Source of the DNA: Bradyrhizobium diazoefficiens
GTDB lineage: Bacteria; Pseudomonadota; Alphaproteobacteria; Rhizobiales; Xanthobacteraceae
DNA length: 64,000 nucleotides
Assembly: GCF_016612535.1 (NCBI RefSeq)
Contig: NZ_JAENXS010000007.1
Coordinates: 62,001 to 126,000 of the forward strand
Direction: 5' to 3'
The stretch's first letter is position 1. The number at the start of each line of letters is the position of its first letter. Positions 1-9,472 of the stretch are shown in pieces. The notes below the pieces were generated by a model. That model saw only the letters and a list, made by a program, of their open reading frames with translations. It was not told where the DNA came from and did no database searches. A program made the position numbers and the translations under genes.

Positions 1-462
1 CCCATCGAGCATTTCGAGCGGTGGGACATCCACAAGGAAGGAACGCAAGCCGTGATCCGGCGGGTAACCGACGCCCTCGACGCCGAGCGGATCGCCGTGC
101 GCGAGGCGCTCGGATATGGCGCGCCGCATTTTCCGCTCGCCCATCACTACGCCAAGGGGGGCGAAATCTGGATGTATGGTCGTGACTCGCATGACCGCTT
201 GACGGAGTCCGGCGACTGGCGCGAGCGGATCGTGCTGACCGAGCACCGCTACATGCGCGAGGATCTGCAGCTTGGGTTGTCGTTGCTGGTATCCGCCGCC
301 GGACTGGCGGGCGTGGCCACACCGCTCGCCAAGGCTTTCCTGGCCATCGGCGGCGCAATCTGTGGCGAGGATTTTTCGCAAGGCGGCCGGACGTTGCAGA
401 CGCTAGGGCTTGGCAAGCTTCACAAGGCCGAATTGCAGATGCTGCTCCGTGAGGGATTCTGA
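1..462 (+). CDS. opine (octopine/nopaline) dehydrogenase-like protein, 3' part only
   Basis: The frame is open from the first base and ends at a TGA at 460-462, so the 5' part lies outside the window. The visible residues resemble the C-terminal all-helical domain of NAD(P)-dependent octopine/nopaline dehydrogenases, with the family-like pattern HRYMREDLQLGL, then Gly-Val-Ala-Thr-Pro, then GRTLQTLGLG near the end. Such enzymes reduce or oxidise N-(carboxyalkyl) amino acids. The next gene, a 3-hydroxyacyl-CoA-dehydrogenase-like enzyme, starts three bases later, so the two are probably co-transcribed. The Rossmann domain cannot be checked here, so the substrate is unknown. Confidence 0.6.
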   Translation, partial: PIEHFERWDIHKEGTQAVIRRVTDALDAERIAVREALGYGAPHFPLAHHYAKGGEIWMYGRDSHDRLTESGDWRERIVLTEHRYMREDLQLGLSLLVSAAGLAGVATPLAKAFLAIGGAICGEDFSQGGRTLQTLGLGKLHKAELQMLLREGF

Positions 463-465
463 CCG

Positions 466-1458
466 ATGAGCCGTCGCGCCAACATTGCCTGTCTCGGCGC
501 CGGTCGCATGGGTCGAGGCATCGCCGTCGCGTTCGCTTATGCGGGGCACACGGTGACGATGATCGACATCAAGGCCCGCTCGGCGGAGGACTTCGCCAGG
601 CTGGAGGCGGACGCGCTTGGCGAGGTCAGGACGACCTTTGCCAGCCTGTCGAAGCTGGGGCTGCTCACCGAGAACGATGTTGATCCGCTCATCGCGCGGG
701 TCTCGGTGGTACCCGCGCGTCAGAGCAGCATTGTGCTGGCTGGTGCCGGAATGGTTTTCGAGGGCGTTCCTGAGGTCGTTGAGCTTAAGCGTGAGGTGCT
801 GGAGGCTGCTTCAAAACAGGTCGGCCCGGACACGATCATTGCGTCGACAACATCGACCATCCTCGTCGACGATCTCTCCGGAGTGATCGTGAACCCACAC
901 CGCTTCCTCAACGTGCACTGGCTCAATCCGGCCTATCTGATCCCGCTCGTGGAAGTATCGCCCGGCAAAGCCACCGATCCCGCCATCATCGACGAGGTCA
1001 AGGCGCTGCTCGAAGGCATCGGCAAGGTCCCGGTGGTCTGCGCTGCGACACCAGGCTTCATCGTCCCCCGCATCCAGGCGCTCGCGATGAATGAGGCCGC
1101 GCGCATGGTCGAGGAAGGCGTCGCCAGTGCCGAGGAGATCGACAAGGCGATTCGCTACGGATTCGGCTTCCGTTATGCCGTGCTCGGGCTGCTCGAGTTC
1201 ATCGATTGGGGTGGCGGGGATATTCTGTACTACGCCAGCCGCTATCTCGAAAGCGCGCTCGGCAGCGACCGCTATCGGGCGCCAGACGTCGTTTCGCGCA
1301 ACATGCACGAGGGCCGGATCGGCCTTCGCACAGGCGCGGGCTTCCTCGATTATTCAGAGATGGACGTCGATGCCTATCGCGCGAAGCGGCTTCAAGCCAT
1401 GGTCGATCTGCTCCGGCACTTCGACCTAGCTCGCCCGCCGGTGCTTGACCCTCACTAG
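466..1458 (+). CDS. 3-hydroxyacyl-CoA dehydrogenase family oxidoreductase
   Basis: A 330 aa protein starting three bases after the upstream stop. The N-terminus carries a dinucleotide-binding GAGRMG motif at residues 11-16 followed by an acidic residue at the end of the second strand. The expected catalytic segment is present: His151, Asn154-Pro155 and Glu163, matching the H-x-x-NP-x-x-L-x-x-LVEV pattern of the family. It would oxidise a 3-hydroxyacyl-CoA or a similar hydroxy acid with NAD. The C-terminal helical domain is present and the length is normal for the short bacterial form. The 3' end overlaps the convergent NicX-like gene by 4 bases. Confidence 0.8.
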   Translation: MSRRANIACLGAGRMGRGIAVAFAYAGHTVTMIDIKARSAEDFARLEADALGEVRTTFASLSKLGLLTENDVDPLIARVSVVPARQSSIVLAGAGMVFEGVPEVVELKREVLEAASKQVGPDTIIASTTSTILVDDLSGVIVNPHRFLNVHWLNPAYLIPLVEVSPGKATDPAIIDEVKALLEGIGKVPVVCAATPGFIVPRIQALAMNEAARMVEEGVASAEEIDKAIRYGFGFRYAVLGLLEFIDWGGGDILYYASRYLESALGSDRYRAPDVVSRNMHEGRIGLRTGAGFLDYSEMDVDAYRAKRLQAMVDLLRHFDLARPPVLDPH

Positions 1459-2501
1459 TCGAAGACGTCCTGAAGCACGCCTTCCCGGACCACCGCGACC
1501 CCATCGAGCTCGATGGTAGTTCCCATCATCGGCAGATCGAAATGTCCCGCGGTGTAACGGCCGGCGAATTCATTGGCACCGGTCGAGAACAGGAAGTTAC
1601 CGGAGACGGCGCGAATTTCGGTACCGTTTGTGTCGCGCTGATCGTACATCGACAGCGCCTCGTAGCGTGCACCCGGGTTCATGCCGAAGCCGACATGCGA
1701 GACCGCATAAGCTTCCCGATCGCCCCAAGCGGCGAGATAGGCGCGCATCATCGCGGCATCCGTACCCTCGCCGTCCAACTCGACGACATAGTCGTCCTTC
1801 AAAATCATCTTCACCGGCGACGTCAGGTACCGCTTGAACGTGAGATTGATGTCGCCGGGCGCCATCACCAACGTGCCGTTGATCGTTCCGCTCTTGGGAA
1901 AGCTGACGACGATGCCGCCCGGCCAATGCGCCAGCGTGCCGGGCTTGTCGGTCCAGCCCCACACGCCGACCGTCGAGGCTCCGATCATGTCCACATCGAG
2001 TGCCGTGCCGGCCTTCGACGTAACCCGCATCCGCTTGGTCCCCCGCAGCATCTTTGCCGCCGCACGAACACGCTTCTCAAGCGCCGGATCCGGCACCATG
2101 CGCTCCAGCGCCTCGGGATGCTCATTGGAGATCACCAGGATGCGCGCGCCGGTCTTGAGAATTTCGGGTGTCTCGACCGCGTGCATCAGGCCCTCGATGG
2201 TGCAATCCACCACGAAGCCTGCCTGCTGAAGCGCGCTGATGACCGGACCAAGCCGCTGGATCGCTTCGCTGGCCCCCGTTGAGCGAACTGGAACGATATT
2301 CCGGTTGCGCGGCGTCGGCATGACCACGTGAAACGGCCTCGCTCCCATTCGCAGCAGGGCCAGCTCCGCCAGGTGCACGTTCAGCGCGCGCGACTGCGTC
2401 TCCGAGAGAATCGCCGCCGTGTCCCCGGCCTTGACCGCGCATCGCTCAAAAATTTCGCAAAACGCGTCGATCCATTTTGCCTCGATGCGATCAGCCAGCA
2501 T
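1455..2501 (-). CDS. NicX-like 2,5-dihydroxypyridine 5,6-dioxygenase family protein
   Basis: A 348 aa protein close in length and motif order to NicX, the non-haem iron dioxygenase that opens the ring of 2,5-dihydroxypyridine. The fold is related to M29 aminopeptidases. The C-terminal half contains SHVGFGMNPGARY, GNFLFSTGAN and GHFDLP. The residues aligning with the iron ligands of NicX (His265, His318, Asp320) are His269, His320 and Asp322 here, so the metal centre appears intact. It is the last gene of the minus-strand importer cluster. No NicD, NicF or NicE partner is seen in the window, so the substrate may not be nicotinate-derived. Family assignment is firm; substrate is inferred. Confidence 0.7.
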   Translation of the reverse strand: MLADRIEAKWIDAFCEIFERCAVKAGDTAAILSETQSRALNVHLAELALLRMGARPFHVVMPTPRNRNIVPVRSTGASEAIQRLGPVISALQQAGFVVDCTIEGLMHAVETPEILKTGARILVISNEHPEALERMVPDPALEKRVRAAAKMLRGTKRMRVTSKAGTALDVDMIGASTVGVWGWTDKPGTLAHWPGGIVVSFPKSGTINGTLVMAPGDINLTFKRYLTSPVKMILKDDYVVELDGEGTDAAMMRAYLAAWGDREAYAVSHVGFGMNPGARYEALSMYDQRDTNGTEIRAVSGNFLFSTGANEFAGRYTAGHFDLPMMGTTIELDGVAVVREGVLQDVFD

Positions 2502-2538
2502 GGTTCACTCCCGGTCTTCCGGTTTCTTGTTCGTCAGG

Positions 2539-3306
2539 TCACGCTTCGGGGAAGCCCCGCAAGAGGTACGATCGCACGGCGCCTAATAGACCGTTCAGGA
2601 TCAACCCCAGCAGCGAGATCGTGATCAGCGGCACGAACATGTCGACGGCTTGGAACGTTCGGGCCGCTGTCACGAGCACGTGCCCCAATCCGTCCGTCGA
2701 CGTGATCATCTCGGCCAGAAACACCACGATGCAGGAAATGACAAGCCCGATCCGGCAGCCGATCAGGATTGACGGCATCGCCGCCGGCAAGACCACCTTA
2801 AAGAGGATTTCATAGCGGGGCGTTCCCGCCGCCATCGCCGACCAGATCAGCTTCTGCTCGACTGTCGACGCCCCGTAATAGGTGGACAGCAAAATCGGGA
2901 AGAGTGCATCCGCCGCGACCAACGTGATCTTCGATCCGTGGCCAAAACCGAGCAGCAGCAGCAGGGCCGGATAGAGCGCGACTTTCGGCAATGGCGCCAA
3001 CACCCGCACGATCGGCCGCACCACGGCATTGACCACGGGATTGGCTGCAGCCGCGATGCCGATACCTACGCCGAAGACGACCGCAATCGCGAAGCCAGCG
3101 AATAGCCGGATCAGGGTCGCCGCGATTTCCTGTTGAAACGTCCATGTCATGAGCTGCTGGAGTAGCCGGCTGAAGACGACTCCCGGCGGCGGCAGCAAAA
3201 CCGTCGGCGCAAAGCCGAACGAGACTAGGCCCTGCCACAACGCGATGACCAGTGCGATTGGCGCAAGCCCAAAGATGACGTTTGCTGAGAGAGAACGTGA
3301 CATCAA
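2539..3306 (-). CDS. ABC transporter permease (SsuC/TauC type)
   Basis: A 255 aa integral membrane protein with about six hydrophobic segments and the BPD_transp_1 EAA-type loop around 'ATPRYEILFKVVLPAAMPSIL'-like residues near 165-185, the site that contacts the ATPase. It resembles permeases of the nitrate/sulfonate/bicarbonate/taurine importer group. Its start overlaps the stop of the neighbouring permease by 4 bases, which implies translational coupling. With the second permease, the ATPase and the binding protein it would form a complete importer for a small organic anion, probably the substrate degraded by the surrounding enzymes. Confidence 0.85.
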   Translation of the reverse strand: MMSRSLSANVIFGLAPIALVIALWQGLVSFGFAPTVLLPPPGVVFSRLLQQLMTWTFQQEIAATLIRLFAGFAIAVVFGVGIGIAAAANPVVNAVVRPIVRVLAPLPKVALYPALLLLLGFGHGSKITLVAADALFPILLSTYYGASTVEQKLIWSAMAAGTPRYEILFKVVLPAAMPSILIGCRIGLVISCIVVFLAEMITSTDGLGHVLVTAARTFQAVDMFVPLITISLLGLILNGLLGAVRSYLLRGFPEA

Positions 3307-4088
3307 GAGAAGCTCAGCGGCATGTCGAATTGCGGTTCAGACCAGCGCACGAGCCTTGCGCGGACGCGCTCGAAAATCGCATCGAGGGAGATCCCCATCG
3401 CGCCGACGATGATGATCATCGCGTAGACCGTGTCGTATTGGCCCATGTCGAGCGCGTTGAACAGGATGTTCCCGGCCCCGGACTGCCGAGCGATCATCTC
3501 GCTGGTGATCATCGTGATCAGCGCAAGCACCAATCCCGTGCGGCACCCCGTCAAAATCTCCGGGAGTGCGGCAGGCAACACGATCCGGACGAGGCGCTGT
3601 ATGGGCGAAAGCCCCATCGCCGCGCCTGACCAGAGCATCTTCTCCTCGACGGCCTTAGCACCCTCAAAGCTATGATAGATCACAGGCAAGCTCACGCCGA
3701 GGAAAATCACCAGCGTCTTCGTGATGTCGCCGACGCCGAGCCACAGCATGATGATCGGCATCAGGGCTGCCTTGGGCACCGGATAGATCACCATCAACAA
3801 CGGGTTGAAGAAAGCCGCAACGGACCGGCTGCGGCCCATCAATAGGCCCAACGGAATCGAAATAACCACCGCTACAGCGAACCCAATCGCCATGCGGCGA
3901 AGCGAGGCCAGGATGTTGATCAACGATTCCTTGTCGCCAAGGATGTCCGGAATTGCCCGGATCGCCTCGACCGCAGTTGGAAAGCTGTCGCTCTTCAGTG
4001 CGAGCGATGCAACCTGCCACACCGCCAACAGTCCGATGCACGCCAGCACCGGGGCAATGCGTCTGGTCAAGGCCGCCGGCGAGATCAT
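3303..4088 (-). CDS. ABC transporter permease (SsuC/TauC type)
   Basis: A 261 aa permease paralogous to the next gene downstream, again with six or so membrane segments and an EAA-like cytoplasmic loop (PIQRLVRIVLPAALPEI region). It overlaps both the ATPase gene upstream and the second permease downstream by 4 bases, so the three cistrons are tightly coupled. Two different permeases in one operon suggest a heterodimeric channel, whereas many SsuC/TauC systems use a homodimer. The transported compound cannot be read from the sequence. Confidence 0.85.
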   Translation of the reverse strand: MISPAALTRRIAPVLACIGLLAVWQVASLALKSDSFPTAVEAIRAIPDILGDKESLINILASLRRMAIGFAVAVVISIPLGLLMGRSRSVAAFFNPLLMVIYPVPKAALMPIIMLWLGVGDITKTLVIFLGVSLPVIYHSFEGAKAVEEKMLWSGAAMGLSPIQRLVRIVLPAALPEILTGCRTGLVLALITMITSEMIARQSGAGNILFNALDMGQYDTVYAMIIIVGAMGISLDAIFERVRARLVRWSEPQFDMPLSFS

Positions 4089-4930
4089 GACGATGATCCG
4101 CTCTCGTCGACCTCATCGAACATGCGTTCAATATCGACGACGTATTTTTGATAGCGCGGATCGAGCAAAAGCTCGTTGCGGCGCCGCGGCCGTGGCAGAT
4201 CGATATCGATGGTTTCGCGAATGCGGCCGGGAGATTTCGACATCATCACGACCTTGTCCGAGAGGAACACAGCTTCGTCGACCGAATGGGTGACGAACAG
4301 CACTGTCTTGCGGTCACGCTCCCAGATATTCAGGAGGTCGTTTTGCAAACGTGTCCGGGTGTGTGCATCGAGCGCACCAAACGGTTCGTCCATCAACAGG
4401 ACTTCGGGGTGATAGGCGAGCGTTCGGGCCAGCGCGACCCGCTGCTTCATGCCGCCCGACAGTTCCTTCGGATAGAAGTTCTCGTAGCCCTTGAGGCCGA
4501 CCATTTCGATCAGAGCTAGGCTCTGTGCTTCAGCCTCTGCGGCTCGCACGCCCTGCTGGCGCGGCCCATAGATGACGTTGCCGAGCACCGTCTTCCAAGG
4601 GAACAACGCGAATTCCTGAAACACCGGTCCACGATCCGGCCCCGGGCCCGTAATCGCCTGTCCCTTCATCTTCGCCGCGCCGCTGGTTGGACTGACGAAG
4701 CCACCGACGATGTAAAGCAGCGTGGACTTGCCACAGCCGGACGGACCAAGGATGGAGACGAACGCCCCCTCCTCGATCGTCAAGGAGATGTCCGACAATG
4801 CCACATGATCCTTGCGCGCCGAGGTCTGGAAGACCTGCGAGACGCGGTCGATTTCGATGATCGCAGAAACCGGCTTTCGTGACGTCACCGGTCTCACCCA
4901 TTCGCTCGATCTCGAAGGCACTACCTTCAT
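4085..4930 (-). CDS. ABC transporter ATP-binding protein (SsuB/TauB type)
   Basis: A 281 aa ATPase with Walker A GPSGCGKST, Q-loop VFQEFALFPW, signature LSGGMKQR and Walker B VLLMDEP followed by an H-loop in VTHSVDEA. These are diagnostic of the taurine/sulfonate/nitrate subfamily. It drives import through the two overlapping permease genes. The N-terminal 20 or so residues are not typical, and an internal start cannot be excluded. The IlvD-type dehydratase gene ends about 120 bases upstream on the same strand, so the transporter and dehydratase may share a transcript. Confidence 0.88.
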   Translation of the reverse strand: MKVVPSRSSEWVRPVTSRKPVSAIIEIDRVSQVFQTSARKDHVALSDISLTIEEGAFVSILGPSGCGKSTLLYIVGGFVSPTSGAAKMKGQAITGPGPDRGPVFQEFALFPWKTVLGNVIYGPRQQGVRAAEAEAQSLALIEMVGLKGYENFYPKELSGGMKQRVALARTLAYHPEVLLMDEPFGALDAHTRTRLQNDLLNIWERDRKTVLFVTHSVDEAVFLSDKVVMMSKSPGRIRETIDIDLPRPRRRNELLLDPRYQKYVVDIERMFDEVDESGSSS

Positions 4931-5053
4931 CCCGTCTCTCGTTTCACGCAGGCGCGAACGTCACGCGACCGATCTGCTGAATGTCCTCCATCAGCGACAC
5001 GAGCTTAGCAAGAAACTTGCCAGACGGGGCGTCATTTTCATACGCGCGATGAC

Positions 5054-6748
5054 TCAGTCGAACCACGGCCACTCCGCCGGCCCCTGATGCGTGACTGCGC
5101 CACCAGGCGCCTGGCCAACCAGCCGCGCATATTTTGCCAGCGCACCCGCGCGATGACGCGGCGGGCGTTGCTTCCAATCATTTCGGCGTGCAACGAGCTC
5201 CTGCTCGTCGACCAGAAGGTCCATGCGGCGGCCAGCGGCATCAATCCGGATCTTGTCACCATCGTGGACAAGCGCCAGCGGACCGCCGACGAATGCTTCC
5301 GGCGACACATAGCCGATACACATTCCGCGGGTCGCGCCGGAGAACCGCCCGTCCGTGATCAGGGCCACCTTCTCGCCCATGCCCTGGCCGTAGATCAGCG
5401 CGGTGACGCCGAGCATCTCGCGCATGCCGGGGCCACCGACCGGCCCTTCGTTGCGGATCACCAAAACTTCGCCGGCCTTGTAGCTGCGGTCACGAACAGC
5501 CGCGACGCAAGCCTCCTCATCCTCGAAGACGCGCGCCACGCCTTCAAAAAACTGACTCTTCAAGCCCGCGACCTTGATGACGGCACCATCGGGGCAGAGA
5601 TTGCCCTTCAGCACTGCAACACCGCCGTCGGGCATGATCGGCGCGCGGGCCGCGTAGACGACCTCGCCATCGGGCGCGTTTGCCGCGCCGTATTCTTCCG
5701 CGAGCGTACGCCCCGTGATGGTCAAGCAGCTGCCATCGACATACCCGCCCTGGATCAGCTCGCGGATCACAACGGCCGCGCCGCCGATATCGTAGACGTC
5801 TTTCGCCGTGTACTTGCCCCCGGGCCGCAAGTTTCCGATCAGCGGCGTCCTGGCAAAGACCTCGCCGACATCATCGATCGTGAACGCGATGCCGGCCTCG
5901 TTCGCAATTGCCGGAAGGTGCAGCGCGGCGTTGGTCGAGCCCCCCGTCGCGGCCACGATCGCCGCGCCGTTTTCCAGCGACTTTCGCGTCACGATGTCGC
6001 GCGGCAGCGGTCCGCCACGCTTCAGCATCTCCATAACGAGCCGCCCCGCGCGGCGCGACATCTGCGCGCGCTCGGCATAGACGCCGGGCACCATCGAGAC
6101 GTTGGGGATGGTCAAGCCCATCGCCTCCGACACCATTCCCATGGTGTTCGCGGTGAACTGGCCTGCGCAGGCACCGATGGTCGGCAGGCACGCGCGCTCG
6201 ATCCGCTCGAGCGTGGCAGCGTCGATCTCACCGGTCATGAAGCTGCCGACTGCTTCATAGGAGTCGAGCACGGTCAGCGTTCGGCTGTCGATACGGCCCG
6301 GGAGCGAGCTGCCGCCATAAATGAAGATAGACGGCATGTTGCAACGAACCATGCCCATCATGACGCCGGGAAGCGTCTTGTCGCATCCGCCATATCCGAT
6401 CAGCGCGTCGTAAGCGAGGCCGTGAACGACGGCCTCGATGGAGTCGGCGATCAGCTCGCGCGAAAACAAAGAGAATTTCATTCCCTCATGATTCATGCTG
6501 ATGCCATCGGACACGGAGATCGTTGAGAATTCGCGCGGCGTGCCGCCGGCCTCTTCGATCGCGGTCTTAGCCGCGGCCACCTGGAAATCGTGAGTCATGT
6601 TGCAGGGCGTCTGCTCGCCCTTCATGCTGACAATGCCCACCATCGGCTTGGCGATGGCCGCATCATCCAAACCCATAGCGCGCATGAAGGCCCGGTGCGG
6701 AGCCCGGTCGATACCGTCAGTCGTTATCCGTGATCGCAACTTCTTCAT
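5054..6748 (-). CDS. IlvD/Edd family dehydratase
   Basis: About 564 aa when started at the Met of MKKLRSR, which fits family N-termini better than the longer frame beginning at 6781. Dihydroxy-acid dehydratases and sugar-acid dehydratases of this family use an Fe-S cluster. Here the cluster cysteines appear in GGCDK (about 100 residues in) and in [13 protein letters not shown]. It removes water from a 2,3-dihydroxy acid to give a 2-keto acid. Its place inside a transporter/catabolic operon, rather than with ilv genes, argues for a catabolic substrate such as an aldonic or similar hydroxy acid. Exact substrate unknown. Confidence 0.8.
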   Translation of the reverse strand: MKKLRSRITTDGIDRAPHRAFMRAMGLDDAAIAKPMVGIVSMKGEQTPCNMTHDFQVAAAKTAIEEAGGTPREFSTISVSDGISMNHEGMKFSLFSRELIADSIEAVVHGLAYDALIGYGGCDKTLPGVMMGMVRCNMPSIFIYGGSSLPGRIDSRTLTVLDSYEAVGSFMTGEIDAATLERIERACLPTIGACAGQFTANTMGMVSEAMGLTIPNVSMVPGVYAERAQMSRRAGRLVMEMLKRGGPLPRDIVTRKSLENGAAIVAATGGSTNAALHLPAIANEAGIAFTIDDVGEVFARTPLIGNLRPGGKYTAKDVYDIGGAAVVIRELIQGGYVDGSCLTITGRTLAEEYGAANAPDGEVVYAARAPIMPDGGVAVLKGNLCPDGAVIKVAGLKSQFFEGVARVFEDEEACVAAVRDRSYKAGEVLVIRNEGPVGGPGMREMLGVTALIYGQGMGEKVALITDGRFSGATRGMCIGYVSPEAFVGGPLALVHDGDKIRIDAAGRRMDLLVDEQELVARRNDWKQRPPRHRAGALAKYARLVGQAPGGAVTHQGPAEWPWFD

Positions 6749-6823
6749 GCTTGCATCATCTTCATGCAATGTCCCGCACACAGCCGGGACATTGCGACCT
6801 CGTTGATCCAGCGAACAGCCAGC

Positions 6824-7807
6824 TTATTGCAGCGGCGCGACGATCGTCGGATGCTTGAACTGCGCGACATCCAGTTTGGGAAGCATTCCCGTATCCGCAT
6901 AGATATCCAGCATCTTCTGGATCGCCGGGAAATTCGGTGCCGCCCCGGGATCGCGGCCAAAGTCGTTGTCCTTGAGCAGGTAACTCTCAAGAACCGGAAT
7001 GGGCGCCTTCAGAACCTCATTGACCACCTTCAGCGTCTCTTCGCGGTTCGCCAGCGCCTTCTTCATGCCCGACGTGATATCGCGGACATAGGCCTTGACC
7101 AACTCCGGGTTCTTGTCGACGAAATCGGCACGGCAGGCTTCCAGGATATGCACGATGTTCGGCATGGCCTGCGACAAAGAGAACAGCTTTCGGGTGCCGC
7201 CCTTGGCCTCCGCTCGCGCCGCAAATGGCTGGTTCATGTTGACCGCATCGACACGGCCCTGGCGCAACGCGTCTTCCGAAACGGCAAAGCCGACTTCGAC
7301 CAGCTTGATGTCCTTGGCCGGATCGACGCCATTCTGCTTCAGGAGCAGGTTGAACGGCCCCTGCGTACCGCCGCCGATCACGGAAATGCCGACCGTCTTA
7401 CCCTTGAGATCGGCGATCGTTTTGATCGGGGAGTCGTCCATGACCGCCCAGTAGACCGAAAAGCCGCCGGGCTTTTCGAACACGTGCTGGGCCACGATGT
7501 AGGCCTTGAGATTGCCGCCGACCACGCCGTTGGCGAGCGACAGCGGTGCCTGCGTCGCGCAGTCGAGCGCGCCGGCCGCGAGCGCCTGCGTCATCGGCGC
7601 TGTACCTTGGAATTGGGTCCATTCGATATTGTAGGTCTTGCCGATATCGGGGAATTCGGCCGGCCTGCGCATCATCCAGTATTTGGATTCCTCGGCCGGG
7701 ATGGTCCAGCCGACGCGGATTGTCTGCTGCGCCCATGAGGGGCTAGCCCCCGAAATCATGGTCGCCACAGCCCCCAGTGCCAGCATCCACTTCGAAACTG
7801 CCCGCAT
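6824..7807 (-). CDS. periplasmic substrate-binding protein of the ABC importer
   Basis: Start chosen at the Met at 7807, which gives a clean Sec signal peptide ending in SPSWAQQ. The longer upstream frame is Arg/Ala-rich and not signal-like. The mature protein (about 300 aa) resembles the nitrate/sulfonate/taurine/thiamine-precursor binding proteins, with the lobe-1 pattern AGALDCATQAPLSLANG and a later KTVGISVIGGGTQG loop. It lies upstream of the dehydratase and the ATPase/permease genes on the same strand, so it probably delivers the ligand to that importer. The divergent gene at 7985 shares its upstream region. Confidence 0.82.
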   Translation of the reverse strand: MRAVSKWMLALGAVATMISGASPSWAQQTIRVGWTIPAEESKYWMMRRPAEFPDIGKTYNIEWTQFQGTAPMTQALAAGALDCATQAPLSLANGVVGGNLKAYIVAQHVFEKPGGFSVYWAVMDDSPIKTIADLKGKTVGISVIGGGTQGPFNLLLKQNGVDPAKDIKLVEVGFAVSEDALRQGRVDAVNMNQPFAARAEAKGGTRKLFSLSQAMPNIVHILEACRADFVDKNPELVKAYVRDITSGMKKALANREETLKVVNEVLKAPIPVLESYLLKDNDFGRDPGAAPNFPAIQKMLDIYADTGMLPKLDVAQFKHPTIVAPLQ

Positions 7808-7864
7808 CGTGTCCACTCCGCTGCTCCGGCGTCGACCGACGCCACCCAACCCGACCGGCCCAAA

Positions 7865-7882
7865 TGTTTCATGGTTCAAACA
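7865..7882. promoter_or_regulatory. imperfect dyad in the divergent control region
   Basis: Between the divergent binding-protein and HIBADH genes lies TGTTT-N8-AAACA, an inverted repeat of 5 bp arms. It is directly followed by a short GCAAGCC direct repeat. Position suits a regulator acting on both genes, but the arms are short and no regulator gene is visible nearby. Weak evidence. Confidence 0.25.
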
Positions 7883-7984
7883 CTCAGGCAAGCCATGCAA
7901 GCCGGCCCAGTTTCGCTGCGGGAGGTGTTGTGTATGTTGCGCAGCGGCCGCGCGACGCTGCGCCGCGACAGAAGGAGGCAACCT

Positions 7985-8893
7985 ATGGCTGACGCGAGCA
8001 AGTCAAACCCGCAACCCGTCGAGAGGCTCGGCTATCTCGGCCTCGGCCTGATGGGGACGCCGATGACCCTGCGCCTGCTCAAGGCTGGCTATCACGTCAG
8101 CGTCTGGAACCGTTCGGAGGGCAAGGTAGCTCCGCTTGTCGAGGCCGGCGCCAAGCATATGGGCACGCCTCGTGACCTATTGGCGAATTCCGACATCGTG
8201 TTCATGTGCGTGACGGATGCCGCTGCCGTCGAAGAGGTCATCTTCGGGCCGGAGGGTCTTGCGGCGGCCCCCGGCGCTGGCAAGCTCGTGGTCGATTTCT
8301 CGTCGATCCATCCAAAGGCCGCGCGTGAGCTGGCCGGGAGATTGAAAGCTGCGAACGGCGCCAGCTGGATCGATGCACCGGCGTCCGGGGGCACCAAGGG
8401 TGCCGAAGAAGGTACGCTCGCCATCATGGCCGGCGGTGCAGCCGATGATATCGAGAGGGCGCGGCCTTACGTGCTGGCCATGGCGCGCAGATTCACCCAC
8501 ATGGGCCCTACCGGCGCTGGCCAGACTACAAAGCTCTGCAATCAGGTCATCGTCGGATGCGCAATGGCCGTCCTTGCGGAGGCAACGCGCCTTGCCTCGA
8601 ATGCTGGAATTGACGCAAGCCGACTGCCCGAGGCGCTCGCCGGCGGCTTTGCGGATTCGATCCCGCTTCAGCTGTTCGTGCCTCGGATGGTCCAGGGCAT
8701 TCACTCTCCGCCGCTCGGGCACATCGCGACGATGCTCAAGGACCTCGACACGGTTGCCGACGTTGCCCAGGCGACGTCGACGCCGGTGCCGATGGCGACC
8801 CTCGCGGGACAGATCTTCAGGCTTGCCAAGGCTGCACGCGGCGCAAACGCGGATGCTTTGGAAATCTACAAACTCTCGGCTATTGACCGTTGA
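7985..8893 (+). CDS. 3-hydroxyisobutyrate dehydrogenase / beta-hydroxyacid dehydrogenase family
   Basis: A 302 aa protein. The ATG at 7985 is preferred because AGGAGG sits 6-11 bases upstream. The N-terminus has the NAD-binding LGLGLMGTPM motif. Later come the substrate-binding DAPASGGTKGAEEGTL segment and the catalytic-lysine segment GQTTKLCNQ, in family order. It oxidises or reduces 3-hydroxy acids such as 3-hydroxyisobutyrate or tartronate semialdehyde. It is transcribed divergently from the importer genes and ends 6 bases before the convergent flavin reductase. Specific substrate unknown. Confidence 0.82.
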   Translation: MADASKSNPQPVERLGYLGLGLMGTPMTLRLLKAGYHVSVWNRSEGKVAPLVEAGAKHMGTPRDLLANSDIVFMCVTDAAAVEEVIFGPEGLAAAPGAGKLVVDFSSIHPKAARELAGRLKAANGASWIDAPASGGTKGAEEGTLAIMAGGAADDIERARPYVLAMARRFTHMGPTGAGQTTKLCNQVIVGCAMAVLAEATRLASNAGIDASRLPEALAGGFADSIPLQLFVPRMVQGIHSPPLGHIATMLKDLDTVADVAQATSTPVPMATLAGQIFRLAKAARGANADALEIYKLSAIDR

Positions 8894-8899
8894 ATCGGC

Positions 8900-9463
8900 T
8901 TACGACGACTTCTTGCGCTCGTCGTCGGCCAGAAACCGGCCGTACGTCCCCCGCGCAAACAGCAGCGGCTCGTTTGCGTTGTAGGCATAGGCCTCGACCG
9001 CACCGAGAAAGATCACGTGATCGCCGCCATAGTAGCGATTGACGGATCGGCACTGAAAATTGGCCACGCTCTCGGCAAGCACCGGTGCGTTGGCGAGGCC
9101 CGGCGTCCAGTCCACGCCAGCGAACTTGTCCTCGGACGACTTTGCAAATTTGTTTGCAAGTGCCTGCTGCGATGTGCCCAGCACGTGGACAGTAAAGTGG
9201 CTGGCGCTCTGAAACACGGTCAGGCTCGAGGAGTACACTCCGAGGCTCCAGAGGATCAGGGGAGGATTCAAGGAGACCGATGCGAACGAGTTGCAGGTGA
9301 TACCATACGGCTTCCCATCAGCGGCCATCGCTGTGATGATCGTTACGCCCGTTCCGTACGCGCCGAGCGCGTTGCGAAAATCACGCGGGTCAATCCGCGA
9401 GCTGTCGCTCGCGAATTCGTCGGCTGGATCGGGAGCGGCCGGCTGCTTTGGCTGATCATTCAT
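8900..9463 (-). CDS. flavin reductase of a two-component monooxygenase
   Basis: A 187 aa protein with the flavin reductase-like FMN-binding split-barrel pattern: FRNALGAYGTGVTIITA, then GITCNSFASVSLNPPLI, then FTVHVL. Such proteins use NAD(P)H to make free reduced flavin for a partner oxygenase. The acyl-CoA-dehydrogenase-fold oxygenase gene ends 9 bases upstream on the same strand, so the pair most likely works together, as HpaC/HpaB or HsaB/HsaA do. The N-terminal 25 residues are polar and probably unstructured. Confidence 0.85.
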   Translation of the reverse strand: MNDQPKQPAAPDPADEFASDSSRIDPRDFRNALGAYGTGVTIITAMAADGKPYGITCNSFASVSLNPPLILWSLGVYSSSLTVFQSASHFTVHVLGTSQQALANKFAKSSEDKFAGVDWTPGLANAPVLAESVANFQCRSVNRYYGGDHVIFLGAVEAYAYNANEPLLFARGTYGRFLADDERKKSS

Positions 9464-9472
9464 CGGCCGGCC

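Noticed and set aside
4944..5177. Short minus-strand frame after the dehydratase ending VSLMEDIQQIGRVTFAPA
   Set aside because: It overlaps the dehydratase end in another frame, has no good ribosome site and no recognisable family.
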